Source of the DNA: an uncultured Acetatifactor sp. | Lineage (GTDB): Bacteria; Bacillota; Clostridia; Lachnospirales; Lachnospiraceae | NCBI GenBank assembly: GCA_934433135.1 | Contig: CAKRZO010000004.1 | Span: 124,001 to 188,000 of the forward strand | DNA length: 64,000 nucleotides | Direction of reading: 5' to 3' | Part shown: positions 25,258 to 34,057 of the stretch, one piece after another | How positions within the stretch are numbered: position 1 is the stretch's first letter | Layout: the number at the start of each line of letters is the position of its first letter | Program-made: the position numbers and the translations under genes | Notes under the pieces: model-generated | Told to the model about the DNA's origin: nothing | What the model saw: only the letters and a program-made list of their open reading frames with translations | Databases searched by the model: none

Positions 25258-26175
25258 ATGCAGAGAGTCAGAATGCAGGTGGGGGCAGAGTTTAAGAAAA
25301 GAGAAACGTGGATGGAAAGACCGCTTACAATTGCGGTATTAGATACGGGAATCGGTTCTCATCCGGATTTAAAAGACAGCATATTATGCTTTCGGGATTT
25401 TTCGGGCGGAAAAGTATCGGCGTATGATGATAACGGCCATGGAACACACATTTGCGGAATTTTGTGCGGAAACGGTCAGATGTCAGGCGGAAGACTGCGT
25501 GGCATGGCACCGGGCTGCAGACTGGTGGTAGGAAAAGTGCTGGATGAGAAAGGGGACGGCATGACAGAAACGATGCTCGCCGGGATGGAATGGGTTCTGG
25601 ATAACAGAGAAAGATTTCAGATCCGGGTCTTAAATATCTCCGTGGGAATCAGCAGACTCCGCCAGACACAAAAACTAAGGGCGCTTAAGCAGATGACACA
25701 GAGAGCCTGGGAAGAAGGAATTGTAGTCGTATGTGCGGCCGGAAACAGGGGTCCCGGGGATGGAACTATTTCTTCCCTGGGGGATGGCAGAAAGGTCATT
25801 ACCGTAGGCTGTCATGATGGAGCATTCTACAGAGGAAACCCTAACCGCTGTGAAACCTATTCCGGCAGAGGCGATGCAGCAAGCGGGGAAAGGAAACCCG
25901 ATCTGGTAGCCCCGGGGACAGATATTCTGTCCTGCAATGCCGGCTGTAAAATGCAGTACGGAACGATAATCAATCCTTATATTGCCAAGAGCGGCACTTC
26001 CATGGCAACATCTGTTGTGGCAGGTGCGGCAGCTCTGCTGCTGCAGAAAGATCCGCTCTTTTCGAATGAAGCCGTTCGATGCAAACTGACCTATTCCGCC
26101 ACCGATCTGGGAGAGGCCTGGAATAAACAGGGCTGGGGGATGCTGAATGTAGGAAAAATTCTCGGTTCCTATTGA
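25258..26175 (+). CDS. Subtilisin-like serine protease (S8 family), short form
   Basis: This is a 305-residue S8 peptidase with a complete catalytic set: Asp29 in VLDTGIGSHPD, His61 in GHGTH, oxyanion Asn163 in AAGNRGP and Ser248 in GTSMATS. There is no signal peptide and almost no propeptide (about 20 residues before the domain). It is therefore probably an intracellular or non-classically exported subtilase, like the ISP group. GGAGGGGGAAG precedes the ATG. It is transcribed divergently from the cysteine-rich protein gene. Its stop codon overlaps the -35 region of the following citrate synthase promoter. Confidence 0.93.
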   Translation: MQRVRMQVGAEFKKRETWMERPLTIAVLDTGIGSHPDLKDSILCFRDFSGGKVSAYDDNGHGTHICGILCGNGQMSGGRLRGMAPGCRLVVGKVLDEKGDGMTETMLAGMEWVLDNRERFQIRVLNISVGISRLRQTQKLRALKQMTQRAWEEGIVVVCAAGNRGPGDGTISSLGDGRKVITVGCHDGAFYRGNPNRCETYSGRGDAASGERKPDLVAPGTDILSCNAGCKMQYGTIINPYIAKSGTSMATSVVAGAAALLLQKDPLFSNEAVRCKLTYSATDLGEAWNKQGWGMLNVGKILGSY

Positions 26176-26231
26176 CATAATCCGCTCAATTGTATACAAT
26201 GATACAAACAAAACAAGTATACAATTGAGCC
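26172..26231 (+). promoter_or_regulatory. Promoter with 14-bp inverted-repeat operator of the citrate synthase operon
   Basis: TTGACA 26172-26177 and TACAAT 26195-26200 have a 17-bp spacer. The arm GCTCAATTGTATAC (26184-26197) covers the spacer and -10 region, and its exact inverse GTATACAATTGAGC (26218-26231) lies in the early transcript. The half-site TTGTATAC is typical of FCD-subgroup GntR regulators, and one is encoded as the second gene of this operon. Confidence 0.75.
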
Positions 26232-26298
26232 AGAAGATTCTTGTACGTTGTACTCGCAGAACCGTCGGGAAAAAGCTGGCAGATGAGGAGGGATTACC

Positions 26299-27708
26299 TT
26301 GATAGAAGATGCAAATACTTTTGCGAACCGGCCGGTGACGATGAATCAGAAGAATAACCTGCTGGAAATTGAAGAACATATGTATATTCTGGATGATGTA
26401 AAAAAACCTAACGTTTTCCGGAATATGTTCCCTTATTCCGAGATTCCCAAAATTCCTTTTAATGATCGAATCGTGCCTCATAATATGCCGAAAAACATCT
26501 GGATTACGGATACGACCTTCCGGGATGGGCAGCAGTCCAGAGCGCCTTATACCACAGAGCAGATTGTAACGATCTATGACTATCTGCACAGACTGGGCGG
26601 TCCGAATGGTATGATTCGTGCCAGTGAGTTTTTCCTGTACAGCAAGAAAGACCGGGATGCGGTTTATAAGTGTATGGAAAGAGGGTATCAGTTTCCGGAA
26701 ATCACCAGCTGGATCCGCGCCAGTAAGGAGGATTTCAAGCTGGTAAAGGAGATCGGCATGAAGGAGACCGGAATTTTAGTCAGCTGCTCCGATTATCATA
26801 TATTCCTGAAGTTAAAGATGACCAGACGACAGGCTATGGATCATTATATCAGCGTCATCCGGGAATGTCTGGAGGAAGGGATCAGTCCCAGATGCCATCT
26901 TGAGGATATTACCAGGGCGGATATCTATGGTTATGTGGTTCCGTTCTGTCTGGAACTGATGAAATTAATGGATGAATATAAGATCCCTATTAAGATTCGT
27001 GCCTGCGATACCATGGGATACGGTGTTAACTATCCGGGTGCTGTTATTCCCAGAAGCGTACAGGGAATCATTTATGCAATTCATACCCATGCGGGTGTGC
27101 CTCATGAGCTGATCGAATGGCACGGGCATAATGATTTCTATAAAGCGGTCAGCAATTCCACGACAGCCTGGCTTTACGGCTGCTCCGGTGTCAACACTTC
27201 TTTGTTCGGTATCGGAGAGCGTACCGGAAATACGCCGTTGGAAGCTATGGTATTTGAATATGCCCAGTTAAAAGGCGATTTAAACGGCATGGATACCACG
27301 GTGATTACGGAACTGGCGGAGTATTATGAAAAGGAAATCGGTTATTCCATTCCGCCCCGTACCCCTTTTGTCGGCAAGAATTTCAATGTAACCAGAGCCG
27401 GAATCCATGCGGACGGATTACTGAAAAACGAAGAGATCTACAATATTTTCGATACGGAAAAGTTTTTAAACCGTCCTGTTCTGTGCGCGATTTCCAATAC
27501 ATCCGGGCTTGCCGGGATTGCGCACTGGATTAACACTTATTATAAGCTCAAAGGGGATAAGCAGATCGACAAGAATGCAGAGCTGGTAAAAGAGATTAAA
27601 AAATGGGTGGACGCTGAATATGCAGGCGGCCGTGTAACGGTTCTGACAGATGAAGAGATTGTGGCCTGCCTTAACAGAGTATGCGAAGAAAAGCACCTGG
27701 AGATCTAA
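26299..27708 (+). CDS. Probable Re-citrate synthase (2-isopropylmalate/homocitrate synthase family)
   Basis: This is a 469-residue DRE-TIM-metallolyase. The active-site motif ITDTTFRDGQQ (about residues 65-75) and metal site EWHGHND show a Claisen-type acyltransferase on acetyl-CoA. Sequences of this branch in Clostridia include Re-citrate synthase of Clostridium kluyveri, which makes citrate from oxaloacetate. The operon context supports that over isopropylmalate synthase, because an isocitrate dehydrogenase gene follows and no leu genes are near. There is also no long C-terminal LeuA regulatory domain. The start is TTG 26299 with GGAGG eight bases upstream. Homocitrate synthase is the main alternative. 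Confidence 0.75.
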   Translation: MIEDANTFANRPVTMNQKNNLLEIEEHMYILDDVKKPNVFRNMFPYSEIPKIPFNDRIVPHNMPKNIWITDTTFRDGQQSRAPYTTEQIVTIYDYLHRLGGPNGMIRASEFFLYSKKDRDAVYKCMERGYQFPEITSWIRASKEDFKLVKEIGMKETGILVSCSDYHIFLKLKMTRRQAMDHYISVIRECLEEGISPRCHLEDITRADIYGYVVPFCLELMKLMDEYKIPIKIRACDTMGYGVNYPGAVIPRSVQGIIYAIHTHAGVPHELIEWHGHNDFYKAVSNSTTAWLYGCSGVNTSLFGIGERTGNTPLEAMVFEYAQLKGDLNGMDTTVITELAEYYEKEIGYSIPPRTPFVGKNFNVTRAGIHADGLLKNEEIYNIFDTEKFLNRPVLCAISNTSGLAGIAHWINTYYKLKGDKQIDKNAELVKEIKKWVDAEYAGGRVTVLTDEEIVACLNRVCEEKHLEI

Positions 27709-27760
27709 AGAAAAAGGGCAGCCGGTTTGGATGGATTTAAGGGTAAAATGAGGTATCGTA

Positions 27761-28468
27761 ATGTCTAATTATGATGTAAAACAGGAAGTAACCGATAAAT
27801 ATTCTCTCAGAGGGCGGGTTTTTCACAAATTAAGGGAGGATATTTTAAGCGGAAAGTATCAGGATCATGAGGAGCTGAAAGAAGTTACCATCGGAGAAGA
27901 AATGGGAGTCAGCAGAACACCGGTGCGGGAAGCTTTCCGGCAGCTGGAACTGGAAGGGCTGATTCAGATCATTCCCAATAAAGGCGCTTATGTGACCGGA
28001 ATTACCGAAAAGGATGTCAAAGACATTTACATGATCCGCTCTTTGCTGGAGGGCTTGTGCGCAAGATGGGCTACGGAGCATATTACCCAGGAACAGATGG
28101 ATGAAATGGAAGAGAATGTATACCTGGCGCGTTTCCATGCCATGAAGGGACATTTGGAGCAGATGGCGGAGCTGGACAATCGCTTCCATGATATCCTTTA
28201 TGAAGCCTGCGACAGCAAAATTCTGGAGCACCAGCTGAAGGATTTTCACCAGTATGTTTTAAGAGTACGAAGGAAAACCCTGTCGGATGTGGAACGGGGA
28301 CCCAAATCCAATGAAGAACACAGTCGGATTATGGAGGCCATCAAAGCGAAGGATGCAGACAGAGCCGAGGCGCTTGCCAATCAACATATGATCAATGCCT
28401 ATGAAAATATGGTAAAAAACGGCCTGCATGAGATTTATCAGAAAAAAAGAATACCGGATAAGGAATAA
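27761..28468 (+). CDS. GntR-family transcriptional regulator (FCD subgroup)
   Basis: This 235-residue regulator has an N-terminal winged helix (about residues 18-80, EEMGVSRTPVREAFRQLELEGLI) and a helical FCD ligand-binding domain. The FCD domain shows possible metal ligands (DNRFHD, H near EEHSRIM). FCD proteins sense organic acids such as citrate, lactate or fatty acyl-CoA. It lies between the probable citrate synthase gene and isocitrate dehydrogenase and very likely controls its own operon through the inverted repeat at 26184-26231. The ATG follows AAAATGAGGTATCGTA. Confidence 0.93.
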   Translation: MSNYDVKQEVTDKYSLRGRVFHKLREDILSGKYQDHEELKEVTIGEEMGVSRTPVREAFRQLELEGLIQIIPNKGAYVTGITEKDVKDIYMIRSLLEGLCARWATEHITQEQMDEMEENVYLARFHAMKGHLEQMAELDNRFHDILYEACDSKILEHQLKDFHQYVLRVRRKTLSDVERGPKSNEEHSRIMEAIKAKDADRAEALANQHMINAYENMVKNGLHEIYQKKRIPDKE

Positions 28469-28565
28469 GCCGGAAAGAATAAGTCTGAATAAATAAGCGG
28501 AAAAAGAACAGACCGGAAAAAGTAAGGCGAAAAAAAGCCGCAGAAAAGGAAGAAAGAGGGAAACT

Positions 28566-29771
28566 ATGGACAAAATAAAAATGACCACTCCCCTGGTGGA
28601 GATGGATGGGGATGAAATGACCAGGATTCTGTGGAAGATGATCAAGGAGGAACTGATTCTTCCCTTTATCGATCTGAAAACAGAGTATTATGATTTGGGA
28701 TTGGAGTACCGGAATGAAACCGACGATCAGGTAACGGTAGATTCGGCAAAAGCTACGTTAAAATACGGAGTGGCCGTTAAGTGCGCTACCATAACACCCA
28801 ATGCCGCACGTATGAATGAATACCATTTAAAAGAGATGTGGAAGAGCCCCAATGGAACCATAAGAGCCATTCTGGACGGAACCGTATTCCGGGCACCGAT
28901 TCTGGTAAAGGGAATCGTTCCTTACGTTTCCAACTGGAAAAAACCGATTACCATTGCCCGTCATGCTTACGGAGACGTCTATAAAAATACGGAAATCAAA
29001 GTGCCGGGCACCGGAAAAGCGGAACTGGTATTTACAGCAGAGGATGGAACTCAGATTCGCCAGACCATTCATGAATTTGACGGACCGGGAATCATTCAGG
29101 GAATTCATAATACCGATGCATCCATTGAAAGTTTTGCAAGAGCCTGCTTCGGGTATGCAATCGATACCAGACAGGATCTGTGGTTTGCAACCAAGGATAC
29201 CATTTCCAAAAAGTATGATCATACCTTTAAGGATATTTTCCAGGAGATTTATGACAGAGAATATAAGGAAAAATTCGAAGCACTGGGAATTACCTATTTC
29301 TATACACTGATTGATGATGCCGTGGCGCGCGTGATTCGTTCGGAAGGCGGATTTATCTGGGCCTGCAAGAATTATGATGGAGATGTTATGTCCGATATGG
29401 TAGCAACTGCTTACGGAGATCTTTCCATGATGACTTCCGTGCTGGTTTCCCCAAGTGGCGTTTACGAATACGAAGCAGCGCACGGAACCGTGCAGAGACA
29501 TTATTATAAGCACTTAAAAGGCGAAGAGACTTCCACCAACTCCATTGCCACTATTTTTGCCTGGACAGGCGCACTGCGTAAGCGCGGCGAGCTGGACAAC
29601 ATTCCGGAGTTGATCCGGTATGCGGATAAGATGGAGAAAGCCTGCATCAAAACCATCGAGGACGGGAAGATGACAAAGAGCCTGGCGTTGATTTCCACCT
29701 GTGAAACCCCGGTAATCCTAAACAGTTTAGACTTTATCAAAGCGATCCGGGAAACCTTTGAAACCATGTAA
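28566..29771 (+). CDS. icd: NADP-dependent isocitrate dehydrogenase (eukaryotic-type)
   Basis: The enzyme oxidises isocitrate to 2-oxoglutarate, normally with NADP. The 401-residue sequence is of the type II (mitochondrial/cytosolic-like) subfamily: MDGDEMTR near the start, TPNAARMNE, the WKSPNGTIR substrate loop and the central FDGPG region. GGAAGAAAGAGGGAAACT precedes the ATG. It is the third gene of the citrate operon. With the first gene it covers the oxidative route to 2-oxoglutarate and glutamate, but aconitase is not encoded in this window. Confidence 0.95.
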   Translation: MDKIKMTTPLVEMDGDEMTRILWKMIKEELILPFIDLKTEYYDLGLEYRNETDDQVTVDSAKATLKYGVAVKCATITPNAARMNEYHLKEMWKSPNGTIRAILDGTVFRAPILVKGIVPYVSNWKKPITIARHAYGDVYKNTEIKVPGTGKAELVFTAEDGTQIRQTIHEFDGPGIIQGIHNTDASIESFARACFGYAIDTRQDLWFATKDTISKKYDHTFKDIFQEIYDREYKEKFEALGITYFYTLIDDAVARVIRSEGGFIWACKNYDGDVMSDMVATAYGDLSMMTSVLVSPSGVYEYEAAHGTVQRHYYKHLKGEETSTNSIATIFAWTGALRKRGELDNIPELIRYADKMEKACIKTIEDGKMTKSLALISTCETPVILNSLDFIKAIRETFETM

Positions 29772-29787
29772 TGCGGCATAATAGCCG

Positions 29788-29840
29788 AAATGCTTTTAGG
29801 GAAAAAAGAAGGTATTTTGCTTCCCTAAAAGCATTTTTTT
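29788..29840 (+). terminator. Rho-independent terminator of the citrate operon
   Basis: AAATGCTTTTAGGGAA (29788-29803) pairs perfectly with TTCCCTAAAAGCATTT (29821-29836), followed by a T run. The region up to 29936 has TATAGT/AGTATAA -10-like sequences for the next gene but no convincing -35. Confidence 0.88.
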
Positions 29841-29936
29841 CGCCTTTTCCTACAGAAAAAGATATGCTATAGTATAAGCACAGTAATCAGATTACAAAAG
29901 CAAAAGAAGAGAGCAAGAGAGAAAGGAGAAAGGCCT

Positions 29937-31133
29937 ATGAAAGAATTTTTAGAGGAAACAATTCGTGTTGTACCCAGCGCCCGGCAGTTAAAATGGTTTG
30001 AATTTTGTTTATGGCCTTCCCGATATACAGAACACAGCGTGAAGAATTCCCCCTACCCGGGAGATATTGTCAAAGAAGCAGCAGAGGCATGCAGACGGGG
30101 CGGCATTTCGTTCGGCTTCTATCTGTCGCCCTGGGACCGTAACAGCAAACTGTATGGAACAGATTCTTATAACGACTATTTTTGCAATCAATTGACGGAG
30201 TTGTTGACGCAGTATGGGGATATTTTCTGTGTGTGGTTTGACAATGCCTGCGGAGAAGGTCCTAACGGAGTGAAACAAAACTATGATTTCCCGAGATATT
30301 TTGATCTGATCCGTAAATACCAGCCTGATGCCGTGATATTCAATGATTTTGGACCGGACACCCGTTGGATCGGAAATGAGGCCGGAAAGGTAAGGGAAAA
30401 TGAATGGGCGGTAGTTCCTTCTGAACTTTGTAAATACAGCAAAATTCAGACAAAAGCAGCACCTTTGGCAGATAAGGGGGATTTGTCATTTTTGTATAAT
30501 ACTTCAAAATCCCTGGGGACTTTGGATGTGGTAATGTTTTCAAAAGGGTTGACTTTTACGCCGGCGGAAGTGGATACCTCTATCCGGCCGGGGTGGTTTT
30601 GGCATGAAAAGGAAAGTCCGAAAAGCCTGGAGCAGCTGTTTGAAATCTATATCGATTCCGTCGGGGGAAACTGCTGTCTGAATCTGAATGTACCGCCGAA
30701 TACAGACGGGCTGATCGATGCACGTGATGTTAAAAGGCTGAAGGAACTGGGAGAACTGATAAACAGCCGGTTCGGAAAGGAAATTCCTTCCCACTGTGTT
30801 CAAAGAAGCGGTGAAGCAACTTTTCAAAAGGAATATGAGATTGTTTTTGAAAAACCTTGTAATAGCTTCCGTTATGTGGTAATAGAGGAAGATTTAACAC
30901 GGGGACAAAGGGTGGAAAGTTTTCAGATTCTTCTGGAGAAGGGAGGGTATGACCTTTTCCCATTATATGAAGGAAGAACGATCGGAAATCGAAAAATTTG
31001 TGAACTGACGGACAGCAGCCGTGAACAAAATACCTTGCTTTTTGACTCGGAACAGGAAGTGACGGATAAACTTATTTTACGTGTGACTTCCGCCAGAGGC
31101 GATGCTTTCTTTAAAAACATTAAGGTATATTAG
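29937..31133 (+). pseudogene. GH29 alpha-L-fucosidase with internal in-frame deletion
   Basis: The reading frame is intact (398 residues), but part of the catalytic barrel is missing. The normal GH29 N-terminus (RVVPSARQLKWFE, residues 10-22) runs straight into FCLWPSRYTEHSVKNSP at about position 30002. In relatives these two blocks are separated by roughly 60 residues that carry the FHFG and KHHDG motifs with substrate-binding His residues. The nucleophile region VWFDNACGEGPNG and the C-terminal half are present. Loss of the first barrel strands should inactivate or destabilise the enzyme, so I call it a probable pseudogene despite the open frame. GAAAGGAGAAAGGCCT precedes the ATG. Confidence 0.7.
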
Positions 31134-31142
31134 AAAAAAGCA

Positions 31143-31172
31143 GCATAAAGCGGGACAGAGCCCGCTTTATGC
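31143..31172 (-). terminator. Terminator of the ABC-F gene
   Basis: GCATAAAGCGGG (31143-31154) pairs with CCCGCTTTATGC (31161-31172). Read on the minus strand the stem is followed by CTGC and six T. The TAA stop of the ABC-F gene is part of the stem. It may also end the fucosidase transcript from the other side. Confidence 0.8.
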
Positions 31173-33077
31173 CAGGGTTTCCCACTGGGCATAAAGCTGT
31201 TCCAGAGTCGTATCCGCATCTTCCAGTTGTTTGGTCAGTTCCTGCAGCTTTACGGAATTGGTGGCGATTTCCGAACGGGACATTTCCGCTTCCAGAAGTG
31301 ATTTTTTCTCTTCCAGATTTGCAATTTTATCTTCGCATTTTTTCAGATCATTTTCCCGTTTGCGTTGTCTGGCAGTCTCTTCTTTCTGTTTTTTCCAATC
31401 CAGTCTTGCTTCGGTTTCTTCTTCGGAAGGAGCCGAAGTTTTTTGCGCTGCGGGCAGGAGAGAAGCCATTACCGTATCACGTTTTTCCAGATAATAATCA
31501 TAGTTGCCGATATAATTCACCAGTCTGTGTGCAGTCAGGTCTAAGATCCTGTGCGCTGTTTTGTTAATAAAGTAACGGTCATGGGAAACGTAGAGTACGG
31601 TTCCTTCATAATTGTTAAGTGCATCCTCCAGAATTTCCTTGGACGTAATATCCAGGTGGTTGGTAGGTTCGTCCAGGATCAGAAAGTTGGCATTTCCCAG
31701 CATCAGCTTCGCTAAGGAGACCCGTCCCCGTTCTCCGCCGCTTAAATCCCGTATCTGCTTAAAGACATCGTCGCCGGTAAACAGGAAAGAAGCCAGGACA
31801 TTGCGGATTTCCGTGTTGGACAGATAAGGATACGCATCGGAAATTTCCTCAAACAGGGTTTTGTCACTGTGCAACACATGGTGTTCCTGGTCATAATAAC
31901 CGATTTCCACGTTGCTTCCGAGACAAAAAGTACCGCTGTCTGCAGGAAGAAGACCGTTGAGAATCTTCAACAGCGTGGTTTTGCCGGTGCCGTTATCTCC
32001 GATGATGGCAACATGCTCGCCACGTTTGATTTCAAAAGAAAGGTCGTCAAATAAGTCAAGGTGACCGAAGGCTTTGCTTAAGCCATTGACCGTAAGAACA
32101 TCTTTGCCGCTTTCTTTTCTGGGAGTCAGCTTTAATTTCATATCGCTGCGGACTTCGGTCGGCTTTTCCAGCACCTCTATTTTATCCAGCATTTTTTCAC
32201 GGCTTTCCGCCCGTTTAATGGATTTTTCGCGGTTAAAAGAGCGCAGTTTTTCGATGACTTCCTCCTGGTGGCGGATTTCTCTTTGCTGATTGAAATAAGC
32301 GTTAAGGGCTGCCGTGCGCAGCTGTTCTTTTTTCTGCGCGTAGGAAGAATAGTTTCCCTGGAAAACCGTTGCTTTTGTCTGATCGATTTCAATGATTTTT
32401 CCGGCAATTTTGTCCAGAAAATAACGGTCATGGGAAACGATGAGGACAGCTCCTTTATAATTAATCAAATAGTTTTCCAGCCAGGCAATGGAATTTAAAT
32501 CCAGGTGGTTGGTAGGCTCATCCAAAATGATCAGATCCGGATTTAACAAAAGCAGTTTGCCCAAAGCGGCACGGGTCTTCTGGCCGCCGGAGAGAGTGCT
32601 GGTCCGGCGAAGAAAATCTTCTTCGGAAAAGCCGAGGCCTTTTAAAACACCGGTTACCTGACTCTTGTAGGCATAACCGTCTCCCATTTCATAGGCATGT
32701 GTCAGGTTAGTGTATTGTTTCATCAGGGTTTCCAGCTCTTTTTCCGAGGCATGCTTCATGGCTTCTTCACACCGGCGCATTTGCATTTCCAGTTCCAGGA
32801 GACCGCGTTTGACGGACAGCATCTCATCGTAAATGGTATTGGCATTGTCAACAGCCGCGTTCTGGGGCAGGTAGCCGAAGGTTCTGTCTTTGGAGAAAGC
32901 AACCACTCCGTCATCCGGGGTAAGCTCTCCGACGAGAATGCGGAGCAGAGTGGTTTTGCCGGCTCCGTTGATTCCCACAATGGCGGCTTTTTCGTTATCT
33001 TCTATATGGAAAGAAATATTTTGAAGAACTTTGTGCTCCACAAAAGATTTGGAAATATTCTGACAGGAAAGTATCAT
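31167..33077 (-). CDS. ABC-F family ATPase (ribosome-associated type)
   Basis: This 636-residue soluble protein has two ABC domains and no membrane segment. Walker A motifs are GINGAGKTTLL (near residue 35) and GDNGTGKTTLL (near 358), with signatures LSGGQKTR and LSGGERGR. A linker rich in Arg/Lys joins the domains, and a C-terminal coiled coil (about residues 560-636) completes the Uup/YdiF-type layout. ABC-F proteins act on stalled ribosomes. It could be a housekeeping factor or an antibiotic-protection protein; length and coiled coil favour the YdiF/Uup-like group. AGGAGTGATGATTT precedes the ATG. Confidence 0.92.
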   Translation of the reverse strand: MILSCQNISKSFVEHKVLQNISFHIEDNEKAAIVGINGAGKTTLLRILVGELTPDDGVVAFSKDRTFGYLPQNAAVDNANTIYDEMLSVKRGLLELEMQMRRCEEAMKHASEKELETLMKQYTNLTHAYEMGDGYAYKSQVTGVLKGLGFSEEDFLRRTSTLSGGQKTRAALGKLLLLNPDLIILDEPTNHLDLNSIAWLENYLINYKGAVLIVSHDRYFLDKIAGKIIEIDQTKATVFQGNYSSYAQKKEQLRTAALNAYFNQQREIRHQEEVIEKLRSFNREKSIKRAESREKMLDKIEVLEKPTEVRSDMKLKLTPRKESGKDVLTVNGLSKAFGHLDLFDDLSFEIKRGEHVAIIGDNGTGKTTLLKILNGLLPADSGTFCLGSNVEIGYYDQEHHVLHSDKTLFEEISDAYPYLSNTEIRNVLASFLFTGDDVFKQIRDLSGGERGRVSLAKLMLGNANFLILDEPTNHLDITSKEILEDALNNYEGTVLYVSHDRYFINKTAHRILDLTAHRLVNYIGNYDYYLEKRDTVMASLLPAAQKTSAPSEEETEARLDWKKQKEETARQRKRENDLKKCEDKIANLEEKKSLLEAEMSRSEIATNSVKLQELTKQLEDADTTLEQLYAQWETLA

Positions 33078-33104
33078 AAATCATCACTCCTAAATTAAAC
33101 TTTT

Positions 33105-33127
33105 GGTAACAGCGCGTCTGAACTGTT
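33105..33127. mobile_element. MITE-like element remnant (both ends, interior lost)
   Basis: GTAACAG is followed directly by CGCGTCTGAACTGTT, i.e. the outer tips of the terminal repeats with nothing between. It lies between the divergent ABC-F and rex genes. Confidence 0.5.
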
Positions 33128-33222
33128 TTGTGAGAAGCCGGCCATACGGACAACATTCCCAACCTCAATAGTATCATTGTAACAGACCGGATAAAGTTTC
33201 GCAATAGATAACGAAGTTAGAA

Positions 33223-33251
33223 TTGACAATATTTTGCCATATGGGTATAAT
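33223..33251 (+). promoter_or_regulatory. Promoter of rex
   Basis: TTGACA 33223-33228, 17-bp spacer and TATAAT 33246-33251 are a consensus sigma-A promoter. No clear Rex operator overlaps it. Confidence 0.85.
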
Positions 33252-33305
33252 AAAATCAGTATGTGTTGCAGCAGGAAGCGGCAGCATAAGTTTTGGGAGG
33301 GAAGA

Positions 33306-33950
33306 ATGGAGACGAAAGAGATATCACAGGCTGTCATCGGCAGATTACCCAGGTACTATCGTTATCTGGGTGATTTGAAGGACAACGGCGTGGAGAGAAT
33401 CTCCTCACAGGAGTTGAGTGAACTGATGCAGGTGACTGCTTCGCAGATAAGGCAGGATTTTAATAATTTCGGCGGTTTCGGGCAGCAGGGATACGGATAC
33501 AATGTAGAATTTCTGTATAAGGAAATCGGAAAGATCTTAGGGCTTGACCGGAAGCATCACTTTATTATTATCGGCGCCGGGAATCTGGGGCGTGCTTTGG
33601 GAAACTATATGAATTTTGAACGCCGCGGCTTTATTTTCAGTGGGATGTTTGATCAGAATCCGGAATTGATCGGGCGGAGTGTCAGAGGCATTAAGGTGCA
33701 GCCGATGGCAGAGATGGAACAGTTCGTGAGAGAGAATGATATTGACATTGCAGTCCTTACCATTCCAAAGACAGGAGCGGTGAGCGTGGCGGAAAAGCTG
33801 GTCGCCAACGGAATTAAGGCAATCTGGAATTTTGCCCATGTTGATTTGAATGTTCCTAAAGGAATTCAGGTGGAAAATGTTCATCTGTCTGACAGCCTGA
33901 TGAAATTATCCTATAATCTGAGCCGATATGGCAGAGAGACAGAAGAGTAA
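33306..33950 (+). CDS. rex: Redox-sensing transcriptional repressor Rex
   Basis: Rex binds DNA when NAD+ is abundant and releases it when NADH rises. It controls fermentation genes. The 214-residue protein has the N-terminal winged helix (about residues 10-75, ISSQELSELMQVTASQIRQDF) and the Rossmann domain with IGAGNLGRAL (about 92-101). The C-terminal domain-swapped helix is present. The ATG at 33306 is preferred over upstream in-frame codons because GGGAGGGAAG precedes it and the length then matches the family. It is transcribed alone and ends in a palindromic terminator. Confidence 0.95.
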   Translation: METKEISQAVIGRLPRYYRYLGDLKDNGVERISSQELSELMQVTASQIRQDFNNFGGFGQQGYGYNVEFLYKEIGKILGLDRKHHFIIIGAGNLGRALGNYMNFERRGFIFSGMFDQNPELIGRSVRGIKVQPMAEMEQFVRENDIDIAVLTIPKTGAVSVAEKLVANGIKAIWNFAHVDLNVPKGIQVENVHLSDSLMKLSYNLSRYGRETEE

Positions 33951-33953
33951 TAA

Positions 33954-33987
33954 TGTGAAAAATGCATTCTAGAATGCATTTTTCACA
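33954..33987. terminator. 34-bp perfect palindrome, probable rex terminator
   Basis: TGTGAAAAATGCATTCT is followed directly by its exact inverse, AGAATGCATTTTTCACA. The hairpin has no built-in loop. Its 3' arm contains a five-T run, but no T tract lies outside it. Confidence 0.5.
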
Positions 33988-34029
33988 CGGCTATTTGTGC
34001 CGCAGGCGTCACAAAGTAGCCCTGATCAG

Positions 34030-34057
34030 ATTCCCGATGCGAAAGCGTCTGCGGAAT
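34030..34057 (+). promoter_or_regulatory. Leader hairpin before nnr
   Basis: ATTCC-C-GATGC-GAAA-GCGTC-TGC-GGAAT folds with a GNRA tetraloop (GAAA). It ends in the GGAATGGAGGG that includes the ribosome site. Confidence 0.5.
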
